Below are positions 50,349-59,066 of a DNA stretch of 64,000 nt, piece by piece. The notes under the pieces are model-generated. The model had not been told where the DNA came from. It worked only from the letters and a program-made list of their open reading frames with translations, and did not search any database. How positions within the stretch are numbered: the stretch's first letter is position 1; each line of letters starts with the position of its first letter. The stretch covers positions 310,001-374,000 of the forward strand of contig NZ_SRLC01000001.1 in assembly GCF_004765605.1 (NCBI RefSeq). The letters run 5' to 3'. Position numbers and translations under genes: made by a program. The stretch is from Hymenobacter aquaticus. GTDB taxonomy: Bacteria; Bacteroidota; Bacteroidia; Cytophagales; Hymenobacteraceae.

Positions 50349-50659
50349 CTATAGCTGCACGGATAGTTGCCAGCTGGAGGACTTGGCCCGGCTGATGATT
50401 TCCGGCACTGTGGTCATGTAAGTTTCACCCGTGAGGTTATTGCGCAGCGCTACCCGATGACGGGAACCGAGTGCGTCGGCGGCGGCTATTTCGCTTTCGG
50501 TCAGGCCACCCGGTTGGCATCGAACACGCGCAGGGTGTCCTGGCCCTTGGGCGAGATATTGACGCGCCCATCCGCGGCGGCCGTGCCAACGAAGAAGATG
50601 TGCTGTTGTTCGATGAAGGTCTGAATGTCGGCGTTGATGCCGGGGTATTGCTTGCCCAT
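50349..50659 (-). pseudogene. Chimeric remnant: PPOX-family N terminus joined to another C-terminal fragment
   Basis: From 50659 the minus strand reads MGKQYPGINADIQTFIEQQH, IFFVGTAAADGRVNISPKG, QDTLRVFDANRVA and then TGA at 50501-50503. This is the N-terminal third of a pyridoxamine-5'-phosphate-oxidase-family (split-barrel) protein. Directly beyond, in another frame, coding-like sequence continues (LTESEIAAADALGSRHRVAL, NNLTGETYMTTVPEIISRAK, SSSWQLSVQL) to TAG 50349-50351. That second part is not the rest of the PPOX family as I know it. It looks like a deletion fusion of two genes. Confidence 0.65.
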
Positions 50660-50743
50660 GCGGAAGAAGCGTTTAGCAGTAGGTCAAGGTAGAATAGGTG
50701 GGCGCGGGGCGCAAGAGAAGAACAGGTAATGAGTGTTTTTGTA

Positions 50744-51166
50744 CTAGGGGAGCAAATAAGCCAGCCAGAAAGAGTAACCTATGCATCCTAGGCCTCCAAG
50801 CATAAGAACTATAGGACTGTAACTGTTAGCATAAGAGCCAACAGTAAACTCTTCGGGATTGGTCTGATTGTAAACTATGTCAATAGATTCACCTTCGCGG
50901 TAGCGGCTATCAAATTTATCAACGAAAGTCGTAAAGCTTTTAGAAATCCAACGTTGATCGGCAGTCACGAAACGGATAGAGTAGTGGAATAGACCTTGAT
51001 CATCAAATAGCTTTAGCCAAGAATTATCAATGACACTAGTGACGATGCCAGTGGTTTTCTGACCGCACCGGGCTAAGTTCTCATGTTTATTGCGCAGTAT
51101 ATTGCCCCGCAGTAAGCACATTGCACCTACAGAAAACCACAGGAAGAGTTGAATTTCAGGGGCCAT
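50744..51166 (-). CDS. DUF3592-like two-helix membrane protein
   Basis: A 140-residue protein with an N-terminal helix (EIQLFLWFSVGAMCLLRG) and a C-terminal helix (IVLMLGGLGCIGYSFWLAYL) flanking a soluble domain. The domain contains TTGIVTSVIDNSW, YSIRFVTADQRWISKSFTTF and EGESIDIVYNQTNPEEFTVG, the 'a.G.V.......yp.v.F.t..G' and 'G..v.V.YdP.nP....' pattern of DUF3592. Its codon use is less GC-rich than its neighbours, suggesting recent arrival. It lies 8 bp after the large ATPase gene, likely in the same transcript. Confidence 0.7.
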   Translation of the reverse strand: MAPEIQLFLWFSVGAMCLLRGNILRNKHENLARCGQKTTGIVTSVIDNSWLKLFDDQGLFHYSIRFVTADQRWISKSFTTFVDKFDSRYREGESIDIVYNQTNPEEFTVGSYANSYSPIVLMLGGLGCIGYSFWLAYLLP

Positions 51167-51174
51167 TTTGCAAG

Positions 51175-54100
51175 TTACTCGCGTTTTAGCGCTTCCCGGA
51201 TGCCGCTTAGGCCGCCGGCAATGTTTTCCAGTTTCTCGAGCATTTGGAGGAGCTGGGCGGGGCCGGAGTGGCGGAGGTTGTCGAGGTAGGTTTGCTTGAT
51301 TTGCTGCCAGCGGGCGGCTTGCTCGGGGGTGAGCCAGCCGAGCAGCTCGCGCAGCTTGAGCAGGTTGGCTTCGGTGGCGCTGGTCAGGGTTTGGGCTTCG
51401 CTTTCGTAGTGGGCGGCCAGCAGGTCCGTTATTTCCTGGTCATTCATCACGGGGCGGACTTTCTCGGCCAGCTTGTTCATGTTGCGGTAGGAGCCCTGCA
51501 GCTTGAACGGTGGCTCGGTGCGGTAGGCGTCGGCCTGGGCGGCGCTGGCAATGTAGGCGGCATTTACCTGGGCCACCACGTCGCGCAGGCGCAGCAGCTG
51601 GCCGAGCACCGCTACGTACTCGTTGAGCTCCTCGGGGGAGTGGTTTCCCTCGAAGCTGAGGCCGTCCTGCTGGCCGGTTTCGGCGAGGCGGATGAGGGCG
51701 GGCACGTCCTGGGGGCTTTGGGTGGCGAGGCGAGCCAGGGCCGTGTTGCTGGTAAGGGCGTTTTCGAGGTAGGAGAGGCGGAATGCGTCTTCGGAGCCGG
51801 CCGTGAGGATGTCGCCGAGGTTGTAGATGTCGGCGCGGTTGGCCAGCATGTCGGGCAGCTGGAACACGTCGCCGCTTTCGGTGTAGGGGTTGCCGGCCAT
51901 TACCACGGCCACTTTGCGGCCCCGGAAGTCGTAGGTGCGGGGGCGGCCCTGGTACACGCCCTCAATCTTGCGCTGGGCGTCGCAGAGCGAGATGAACTTC
52001 TGCAGAAACTCGGGGTGGCAGTGCTGGATGTCGTCGACGTAAATCATCACGTTGTCGCCCATCTCGAAGGCCAGATTCAGCTTCTCCAGCTCCTGCCGCG
52101 CCCCGGCGTTGGGGGCCTGGGCGGGGTCTACGCTGGTCACGGCGTGGCCGATGGCCGGGCCGTTGATTTTCATAAAGATGAGGCCCAGGCGATTGGCCAC
52201 GTACTCCATGAGGGTGGTTTTGCCGTAGCCGGGCGGCGAAATCAGCAGCAGCAGCCCCATCAGGTCGGTGCGCTTGCCCTCGCCGGCCGTCCCGATCTGC
52301 TTGGCTAGGTTGGCCCCGATGATGGGCAGGTACACTTTATCAATCAGCTGATTGCGCACGAAGGACGTGAGCACGCGGGGCCGGAAGTCTTCCAGGCGCA
52401 TTTCCTCGGCGGCCCGAGCCAGCAGCTGCTTTTTCGTCTCCTGAAACTGCTCGAACTGGGCCACGGTGGCGCGGTCGTAGTGCAGCAGGCGGCGGCGGAA
52501 ATCGGGGAAGTTGAGGTGGTATTCGTTTTTCGTTGTTTGGTTTTCGTTGTTCGTGGTGATGCGCGGGTGGGTGCCCTGGAAACCTTCGAGGGTTTCGGTG
52601 GTGGGCGTGTGGACTACGCGGGCGGGGTCGAAGGTGTGGGTGAGGAGTAGGACGGCGGTTTCGAGGACCCCACCCCCCGGCCCCCTCCCCTCCGGGAGAG
52701 GGGGAGCCTGATGATTATCGTTGGTGGGATTTTGTAGTTGGGTTAGTGTTAAACCAGAGCCGTCTGCTGACGCGAGGCTCCCCCTCCCCACCGGGGAGGG
52801 GGTTGGGGGGTGGGGTCTGGCCGCCTGCACCCACTGGCGCACCAACTGGAACTGGGCTACGGGCTGGTCCTGGAGCTGGGTGATGGACTGTTGGAACAGG
52901 TCGGTGGCGTGGCGGGCGTGGAGCTGCTGCTCGAACTTCTGGTAGAGGTCGGCGGCTTCGTGGGAGATGATGAAGGAGCCGGTGTGGGTGAGCTCGTGAA
53001 ACAGGTAGTCTCCGGCTTCCTGCACCTGTTCTGGCGTGAAGAGGCCGGTTTGGGCGGCAAAGGTTTCGACCGCGGCTTGCAGCTCGGCTTTAAGCTGGTC
53101 GAACTCCTGCGAATCGGGGAAGACCTGCAGTAGCACGCCGATGCCCTGCAGCTGCCGCTCCCAGTGGGCGCGCTGGTCGGGGTCGGCGAAGCGCAGCCAG
53201 TAGAGGGCGGCTGCGGCGCGGGTATCTGCCGGGTAGCGGAGCAGGTCGGCGGTGCGGGTGAGGCGCACCAGGGCCATGAGCAGCAGGGCGGCGTCGTGGT
53301 CGTGCACGCCTTTGAGGTAGCCTTCCTGGTAGCGCGCAGCCATAAACTGCTGCACGTAGGTGAGCAGCTCGGCGGCGCTCAGATGAGTTAGCTCGGGCAC
53401 CGACAACACGGCGGTGCGGCCGGCCTCGGGGTTGGCGGGGGCGGGATGGTGGGCGGCCTGCAGGATGCGCCAGGCCAGAAATTCGGCCCGGTACACGTCC
53501 TGGTTTTCTGATACCACGGTTTGCTCCCACACGGGCCGGGAGGCCAGCAGGGCCGGGTCGGTTATCTTCTGGAAGAAGTTGGTGCCGGTGAGGTGGTAGT
53601 GCAGGTCGCCGTCGCGCAGCACCACGGTCAGCTCCAGGGGCTGGGTGTTCACGGTAAAGGCGTGGGAGCCGAAGCGCAGGGTCTGGCCGCCGTCGGCGAA
53701 CAGGTCGGCCCGGTCGCGGAGCTGGCGCACGGCGTTTTCGCGCAGGGTTTTCAGGCGGCTCTGCACGTCGTCGGCCTTCACCGAGTCGCCGAGGCTGAGC
53801 AGGTCCTGGGCGGTCTGGCGCACCTTTTTCACCATCACGTCGGCGGCAAAGTAGCCGTTGATGTTGGCCACCGATTCCAGCCGGCTGACGCGGCTCTGCA
53901 CTGCCTTCAGCAGCCGCTCCGCGCTTTGCAGCAGGGCGGTGGCGCGCTGGTTGCGGGCGGCCACCAAGGCGGTTTTCTTCGACTCGAAGGCTTCCACCAC
54001 CTGCTCGCGGCGGGTGGTCAGCTGCTCAATGAACTGGTCGAAGTCGGGAAACTTGCCTTCCAGCTCTTCCAGCTGCACCATGAGCTTGGTCAGGTACTCG

Positions 54101-56199
54101 TCGCACTTGGCGGGGGTGTCGGCCAGGTCGAGGTAGTTGGTGAGGGCCTGTTCCAGCAGCTTGAGCTGGGCCGTAAATTCGGCCTGGGCCTCGGTGCCGG
54201 CCAGCGCCTGCCGCCGCCGCTTCAGGGCCGCCCGAATCTGGTTGAAGCGGGCGTACACCGTCGAGATGTTGTCGATGATGGCCGTGGTCTGGGTGGGGTC
54301 GGGGATGGGTAGGTTGCTCACCACCTCAATCAGCAGCTCCAGCTCCTGGGCCACGGCGGCGGTTTCCTGCTCGCGCTGGTCGGCTTCGATGGTTTTCTGC
54401 ACCTGCTCTACGCCGTCGGCAATGGCCTGCACGCGCTGGGAATAGGGCAGAAGGGCATCGGGCCGGAGCAGGAACTCCACGGTTTGCAGCGCCACCTCCT
54501 TGCTCAGCGCCTCCAGGTCCTGGGCGTGCTTTTCCACGGCCGGTAGCTCCACGTAGCGCAGCTCCTTCAGCGAAATAACCTCGCCCCGCACCCCGCGCAG
54601 CTCGCCCAGCAGCTGCACAAACTCCGTGACGGTATCGGGAGCCGAGCGGCGGATGCGGCCGGTCAGCTCGTCGGCTTTCTGAAACACGGTGGCCGTTTGC
54701 TGGGCCGTGTTCTTGCGCAAGCTCTGCACCTTCTCGAACTCCTCCACGGCCGCCGTGGCCGTCTGGCGGATTTCGGCCAGGGGCTCGGCCAGGGCCTGGG
54801 CCGCGGGCTCGCGCAGCCAGTGGTAGGCGTCGGTGAGGGCGGTGGTCTGGCGGATCAGGTCGAGGTAGAGGCCGGCGTAGGAGTCGTCCTTGCCGGCCAG
54901 GGTCAGGACTTCCTGCACCTCGCTCATGGCCCGCACGATTTCCTTGTTGCCCAGCTTGTAGAGGTAGGAGTCGGAGGTGACGGGCAGTTGGAAATCGGGG
55001 GCGGTGTAGGGCGTCTGCCAGATCTGCACGGCGTGGTGCTTCTTGGGCTCGTCGTCGGCGCGGAAGTAGCACAACTCGCCGTTCTCAAACAGCGCGTAGC
55101 CGTGGCACACAATGGGGTTATCCACGCGCTGGGCAATGCGGTTGTAGCTCAGCAGCAGGTAGGTGCCGTGGTCCTTGTTGAAGAACACGTACAGGAAATC
55201 CTCCCCGTTCGGCGACACCACGCGCTTCTCAAACAGCATCTCGCGTAGGCCGTTGTCGAACAGCTTGTTGTCGCCGGTTTGCAGGTAGAAGCCGTGCGGG
55301 AAAATCAGGCCCTGGCCATCAGGCAGCAGCACGCAGGCATCGGCCAGGGCGTCGAGGCGCTGGGCGGTTTTGAGCCGGTGATTGAAGATGAAGTAGCGGT
55401 ACTGCTGCTCCTGGTAGGGCCGGATCTTGAGCAGAATCAGGTTGCCGACCACGGCGAAGTAGATTTCCGAGTCGTCGAGGGTCTGGTCCTTGTCGTCCAC
55501 CGGCTCGCTCAGAATGCCCTGCCCGGTGCTGGTGTTGTCCTCGATTTTGATGGTCAGGTCGCCGCCCACGGTTTCGACGAACACCTTATCCTCGATGCTG
55601 ATGTGGGGGTGCCGGCCGCCGCGCTGCATGTCGCGGGTGGCGCGCTTCCACTGGAACTCGTGCTGGGGCGGGAAAGTGTACTCGTGGTCGGAGCGGTTGT
55701 CGAGGTAGCTCAGCGTATCGCCCTGCACCAGCCACTTAAACGTCTTCACATCCGACGCACTCTTGCCCACCCGAAACACCATGAACAAGTGCACGCCAAT
55801 GACGGCGAACTTCACGAACTGGGTGTTCTTGTAGTAGCGGTACAGGTTGCGGAACTCCTCCAGAAACTGCGGGTGCTGCAGCAGCTCCAGCCCCAACGGC
55901 CGGAAATCGTGCCCGGCGTACTCGTACACCCCAAACACGTCGGCCAGATCCGGCTCGGCCTTCAGCCCCAGCACCACGTTGTAGCCAAAGATGAACCGCT
56001 GGCCTACCGGCACCATATCCCAGGCCACGCAGTTGTTTTCGGTGCTGATGCGGCCGGTGCCAATTAGGCGCGTATCCACGGCCCCGAACACCTGCTTGCG
56101 CTCCGCATTGAGCGTATCGAGGCGCTGGCGCAGGTCGGTGCTGCTCTTGAGCAGGCGGTTGCGCAGGATTTCGTAGGTGCCGGTTTCGAGTTGGTTCAT
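51175..56199 (-). CDS. Very large AAA ATPase ('DNA repair ATPase'-type)
   Basis: A 1674-residue cytoplasmic protein. Residues 1-420 are a beta-rich domain (ENNCVAWDMVPVGQRFIFGY, YRYYKNTQFVKFAVIGVHLF). Residues 440-870 are long coiled coil, and 870-1120 a further mixed domain. The C-terminal 480 residues hold an AAA module: Walker A in LISPPGYGKTTLMEY near 1322-1330 and Walker B in NVMIYVDDIQHCHPE near 1384-1392, with a sensor MAGNPYTESGD. Databases call this family 'DNA repair ATPase' without experimental proof. Residues 1129-1178 are encoded by an inserted repeat element. It belongs to the PspA-flotillin cluster; the start lies 6 bp from another repeat. Confidence 0.82.
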   Translation of the reverse strand: MNQLETGTYEILRNRLLKSSTDLRQRLDTLNAERKQVFGAVDTRLIGTGRISTENNCVAWDMVPVGQRFIFGYNVVLGLKAEPDLADVFGVYEYAGHDFRPLGLELLQHPQFLEEFRNLYRYYKNTQFVKFAVIGVHLFMVFRVGKSASDVKTFKWLVQGDTLSYLDNRSDHEYTFPPQHEFQWKRATRDMQRGGRHPHISIEDKVFVETVGGDLTIKIEDNTSTGQGILSEPVDDKDQTLDDSEIYFAVVGNLILLKIRPYQEQQYRYFIFNHRLKTAQRLDALADACVLLPDGQGLIFPHGFYLQTGDNKLFDNGLREMLFEKRVVSPNGEDFLYVFFNKDHGTYLLLSYNRIAQRVDNPIVCHGYALFENGELCYFRADDEPKKHHAVQIWQTPYTAPDFQLPVTSDSYLYKLGNKEIVRAMSEVQEVLTLAGKDDSYAGLYLDLIRQTTALTDAYHWLREPAAQALAEPLAEIRQTATAAVEEFEKVQSLRKNTAQQTATVFQKADELTGRIRRSAPDTVTEFVQLLGELRGVRGEVISLKELRYVELPAVEKHAQDLEALSKEVALQTVEFLLRPDALLPYSQRVQAIADGVEQVQKTIEADQREQETAAVAQELELLIEVVSNLPIPDPTQTTAIIDNISTVYARFNQIRAALKRRRQALAGTEAQAEFTAQLKLLEQALTNYLDLADTPAKCDEYLTKLMVQLEELEGKFPDFDQFIEQLTTRREQVVEAFESKKTALVAARNQRATALLQSAERLLKAVQSRVSRLESVANINGYFAADVMVKKVRQTAQDLLSLGDSVKADDVQSRLKTLRENAVRQLRDRADLFADGGQTLRFGSHAFTVNTQPLELTVVLRDGDLHYHLTGTNFFQKITDPALLASRPVWEQTVVSENQDVYRAEFLAWRILQAAHHPAPANPEAGRTAVLSVPELTHLSAAELLTYVQQFMAARYQEGYLKGVHDHDAALLLMALVRLTRTADLLRYPADTRAAAALYWLRFADPDQRAHWERQLQGIGVLLQVFPDSQEFDQLKAELQAAVETFAAQTGLFTPEQVQEAGDYLFHELTHTGSFIISHEAADLYQKFEQQLHARHATDLFQQSITQLQDQPVAQFQLVRQWVQAARPHPPTPSPVGRGSLASADGSGLTLTQLQNPTNDNHQAPPLPEGRGPGGGVLETAVLLLTHTFDPARVVHTPTTETLEGFQGTHPRITTNNENQTTKNEYHLNFPDFRRRLLHYDRATVAQFEQFQETKKQLLARAAEEMRLEDFRPRVLTSFVRNQLIDKVYLPIIGANLAKQIGTAGEGKRTDLMGLLLLISPPGYGKTTLMEYVANRLGLIFMKINGPAIGHAVTSVDPAQAPNAGARQELEKLNLAFEMGDNVMIYVDDIQHCHPEFLQKFISLCDAQRKIEGVYQGRPRTYDFRGRKVAVVMAGNPYTESGDVFQLPDMLANRADIYNLGDILTAGSEDAFRLSYLENALTSNTALARLATQSPQDVPALIRLAETGQQDGLSFEGNHSPEELNEYVAVLGQLLRLRDVVAQVNAAYIASAAQADAYRTEPPFKLQGSYRNMNKLAEKVRPVMNDQEITDLLAAHYESEAQTLTSATEANLLKLRELLGWLTPEQAARWQQIKQTYLDNLRHSGPAQLLQMLEKLENIAGGLSGIREALKRE
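52667..52816. mobile_element. 150-bp paired-repeat (MITE-like) element inside the ATPase gene
   Basis: The left arm ACCCCACCCCCCGGCCCCCT... (52667-52708) and right arm ...GGGGGTTGGGGGGTGGGGT (52776-52816) are inverted copies of the window's GC-rich repeat, around a 67-bp spacer. The element is 150 bp, exactly 50 codons, and contributes RPHPPTPSPVGRGSLASADG and HQAPPLPEGRGPGGGV to the protein without breaking the frame. The inserted peptide is Pro/Gly-rich, unlike the helical sequence on both sides. No target duplication is clear. Confidence 0.78.
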
Positions 56200-56205
56200 A
56201 GCGGG

Positions 56206-56835
56206 ACCCCACCCCCCGGCCCCCTCCCCTCCGGGAGAGGGGGAGCCACGGCGGCGCGGATGATTTAAGTTGTTGGTTGGTGGGGAGCGGCTGTAGTGTT
56301 GGGTTAGCCTTGGGAGGTTGGGAGCAGTAGTTGTAGATGCTCCCGGATGGTTTGGAGCACTTGGGGCGTGTTGTGCAGTACTTCCTCGTTGGTGAACCGC
56401 AGCACTAGAAATCCGGCTTCCTGTAAGTTGTGAGTGCGGCCGCCATCGTATTCGGCCTGGTCGATGTCGGCATGAATGCTGCCATCAACTTCAATAATTA
56501 GCCAGGCCTGCAAGCAAACGAAGTCAACGATAAATTGCTGAATAGCGTGCTGGCGGCGGAACTGCACACCTAGCTTGTGGGCGCGCAGTTCTTGCCAAAG
56601 GTGGTTTTCAGCCGGAGTTGGGTTCTTGCGATTAGCACGAGCATATTCCTTTAAGCTCTTAACCCACCGCTTCGCATCCGTCGTGTACATGCCAAACGGG
56701 TAAGGCGACTGCTCATCAGAATCCTGATCCATAATCAATAGCTTTTATCACTACAATCTCAAATCAAGATATCAAAATCACCCGCGCCGCCGTGGCTCCC
56801 CCTCTCCCGGAGGGGAGGGGGCCGGGGGGTGGGGT
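56206..56835. mobile_element. DUF559 gene cassette bounded by 61-bp inverted repeats
   Basis: 56206-56266 (ACCCCACCCCCCGGCCCCCT ... GGCGCGGATGATTT) and 56775-56835 are reverse complements with one mismatch in 61. The last base of the right arm is part of the flotillin stop codon (56835-56837). The left arm ends 6 bp before the ATG of the ATPase gene (56199). The 630-bp unit contains just one gene, the DUF559 protein at 56304-56732, and sits exactly in an intergenic joint of the cluster. No transposase is present. Confidence 0.7.
56304..56732 (-). CDS. DUF559 endonuclease-like protein
   Basis: A 142-residue protein. The family core is visible: RKNPTPAENHLWQELRAHKL, GVQFRRQHAIQQFIVDFVCL, LIIEVDGSIHADIDQAEYDG and GFLVLRFTNEEVLHNTPQVL. 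DUF559 has a very-short-patch-repair (Vsr)-like PD-(D/E)XK fold. D in FIVDFVC and E-x-D in IIEVDG are the probable catalytic positions. I start at ATG 56732, not the TTG six bases earlier. It lies inside the inverted-repeat cassette and interrupts the flotillin-ATPase order, so it probably travels with the repeats. Confidence 0.85.
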   Translation of the reverse strand: MDQDSDEQSPYPFGMYTTDAKRWVKSLKEYARANRKNPTPAENHLWQELRAHKLGVQFRRQHAIQQFIVDFVCLQAWLIIEVDGSIHADIDQAEYDGGRTHNLQEAGFLVLRFTNEEVLHNTPQVLQTIREHLQLLLPTSQG

Positions 56836-58994
56836 TACAGCATCCGCGCCGGCTTATCCCCGATGCCCAGCGCCACAGCCGTGCCGGCCAGCTGCGTGAT
56901 GGTGGCGCGGGTGGCGTCGTCGCCGGCCTGGTTCATCATTTTGAGCAGCAGGGCCGAGACGCTCAGGTTCTTGATTTCCTCCGAGCTGAGGCCGAACTGG
57001 TCCACGAAGCGGCGCAGGTTGGTTTTGAAGTCGCCGCCGCCGTCGGGGCTGAAGAAGGCGTCCTTCACGGTGCCCAGCACTTCGGAGTTGTGCACCGTGC
57101 GGTCAATCATCTTGCCCTTGGTGATGGAGCCGATGATCTGGTCGAAGAACATCGTCTCGCCGCCCACAATGTCGATTTTGGCGGCCTTGAGGGCCTCGCC
57201 GATAACACCGGCTTGGGAGGCGGCAATGTCCTTCTGAATGTTGATCTGGGCCAGCTCCACCGATTTGTCCTTGTCGAGGCGCAGCTTGAACTCCTCGTGG
57301 TCTTTGCCCACACCGTCGAGCTTCTTCATGGCGTCGGCCTTGGCTTCGATGCCCTTGGCTTCCACCGCGAATTTCTGCTCCGATACGGCCGCTTCGGCCA
57401 AGCCTTTTTTCTGGTCGGCGTCGGCGCGGAACTGGATGATGTCGGCGTCGGCCTGGCCTTTCTCGCGGTTCACTTTGGCGGCAACCAAGCCCAGCTTCTC
57501 GTCGGCTTCGGCCTGGGCGCCGGCTTTGGCCTGGATGGCCTGGGCCTCGGCGGCGGCGGTGAGCTGGAGCACGGCGGCTTCGGTTTCGCCTTCCTTCTGG
57601 CGGGCGGTGGCTTTGGCCTGCATCACCTGCGCTTCGGCCAGACCCACGGCCGTGGCTTTGCTGGCCTCAGCTTCGGCCAGCGTGCGGATGGCCTGGCCCT
57701 TGAACTCGGCGGCGGCCTTCTCGGCTTCGGCATCAATGAGGGCCTGCTTGGCGCGGAACTCGGCGGCCTGGCGCTCCATATCGGCATTGCCTACCAGCGT
57801 GACGGTCGCGGCTTCGGCCTGCTGCTTGGCGGCCGTCAGGGCCACCAGCTTTTCGCGCTCGGCCAGGGCCTGGGCGCGGGTATCCTTGATTTTTTCTTCT
57901 TCCTGCACCGTGGCCTTTTCCACCGTGATTCGCTCCCGGATAATGGTCTGGATGTTCTTTTTCTCTTCTTCCAGGGCCTTCTCCTTTTCAATCTGGGCCA
58001 GGGCCACAATCCGCTCCCGCTCGTTTATTTCCAGGGCTTTGGCCTGGGCTACGCGCTCGGTTTCCACGGCGTCGGTGCGCTGTTTGTTGCGCTCGGCCAC
58101 CAGCACCTGCCGGTCGCGGTTCTGCTCGGCAATGCGGACTTCCTCCTCGGTGGCAATGCGCGCCTTCTCCGATTTCAGGGTTTCTTCCTGCTGCACCTTG
58201 GCCGCCTCGGCCACTTCCCGGGCCTTGATGTTGGCAATTTCGCGCTTCTGCTTTTCCTGGTTTTCAATCAGCTGCTTTTCCAGCTGCAGAATGGTTTCCT
58301 GGGCTTCCACATCCTGCTTCTTGATGGTTTTCTGCTGCTCGCGCTGGATGGAGTTGGCCTGGATTTTCTGCTCCGAAGTCAAAGCAATAATCTTCTTGAT
58401 ACCCTCGGCGTCCAGAATGTTGTCCTGGTTGAGGGCCGTGAGCGGGGTTTGCTCCAGGTAGTCGATGGCGCAGTCGTCGAGCACGTAGCCGTTGAGGTCG
58501 GTGCCGATGATGCGCAGGATTTCCTGCTTGAACTGCTCGCGGGAGTTGTAGAGCTCAATGAAATCGAAGTGCTTGCCCACGGTTTTGAGGGCTTCGGAGA
58601 ACTTGGCGTCGAAGAGGTTTTCCAGCGCGGCCGGGTCGGAGGCGCGGTGTGCCCCGATGCTCTGGGCCACATTCAGCACGTCGTCGTGGGTTTTGTTGAC
58701 GCGCACGAAGAAGTTCACCTTCACGTCGGCCCGCAGGTTGTCTTTGCACACCAGCCCCTCGGAGCCGGCCCGCTGGATGATGATGGTTTTGAGCTTGATG
58801 TCCATCACCTCCAGCTTGTGCAGCACCGGCACAATGAAGATACCAGTAAACGACACCTTCGTGTCGCCCATGCCGGTGCGCACCAGGGCCTCGCCCTGCA
58901 CGGCCTTTTTATACATGCGCGCCACCACGGCAATAATGCCGAGCAGGAATACGCCGAGCAACACCAGCACGGCGAGGGAAAGTTGACCAATCAT
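56835..58994 (-). CDS. Flotillin-family (SPFH/Band 7) protein, YqiK-like
   Basis: A 719-residue protein. One membrane helix at residues 5-26 (LSLAVLVLLGVFLLGIIAVV). The SPFH domain spans about 35-215 (GEALVRTGMGDTKVSFTGIF, VNFFVRVNKTHDDVLNVAQS, LNGYVLDDCAIDYLEQTPLT). A very long Glu/Ala/Lys/Gln coiled coil covers about 215-600, and a C-terminal domain (AAKIDIVGGETMFFDQIIGS) closes it. Flotillins form ring-like membrane scaffolds that organise fluidity and complexes. It sits between the YqiJ-like gene and the DUF559 cassette, matching the yqiJ-yqiK pairing in enterobacteria. Confidence 0.92.
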   Translation of the reverse strand: MIGQLSLAVLVLLGVFLLGIIAVVARMYKKAVQGEALVRTGMGDTKVSFTGIFIVPVLHKLEVMDIKLKTIIIQRAGSEGLVCKDNLRADVKVNFFVRVNKTHDDVLNVAQSIGAHRASDPAALENLFDAKFSEALKTVGKHFDFIELYNSREQFKQEILRIIGTDLNGYVLDDCAIDYLEQTPLTALNQDNILDAEGIKKIIALTSEQKIQANSIQREQQKTIKKQDVEAQETILQLEKQLIENQEKQKREIANIKAREVAEAAKVQQEETLKSEKARIATEEEVRIAEQNRDRQVLVAERNKQRTDAVETERVAQAKALEINERERIVALAQIEKEKALEEEKKNIQTIIRERITVEKATVQEEEKIKDTRAQALAEREKLVALTAAKQQAEAATVTLVGNADMERQAAEFRAKQALIDAEAEKAAAEFKGQAIRTLAEAEASKATAVGLAEAQVMQAKATARQKEGETEAAVLQLTAAAEAQAIQAKAGAQAEADEKLGLVAAKVNREKGQADADIIQFRADADQKKGLAEAAVSEQKFAVEAKGIEAKADAMKKLDGVGKDHEEFKLRLDKDKSVELAQINIQKDIAASQAGVIGEALKAAKIDIVGGETMFFDQIIGSITKGKMIDRTVHNSEVLGTVKDAFFSPDGGGDFKTNLRRFVDQFGLSSEEIKNLSVSALLLKMMNQAGDDATRATITQLAGTAVALGIGDKPARML

Positions 58995-59066
58995 ACGGGG
59001 GAGGAGTAAAGTAGAATCAGAAGAAGAGGTATTGGAGGAAGAAACTTCGGCCCGCGCTACCGGTGG

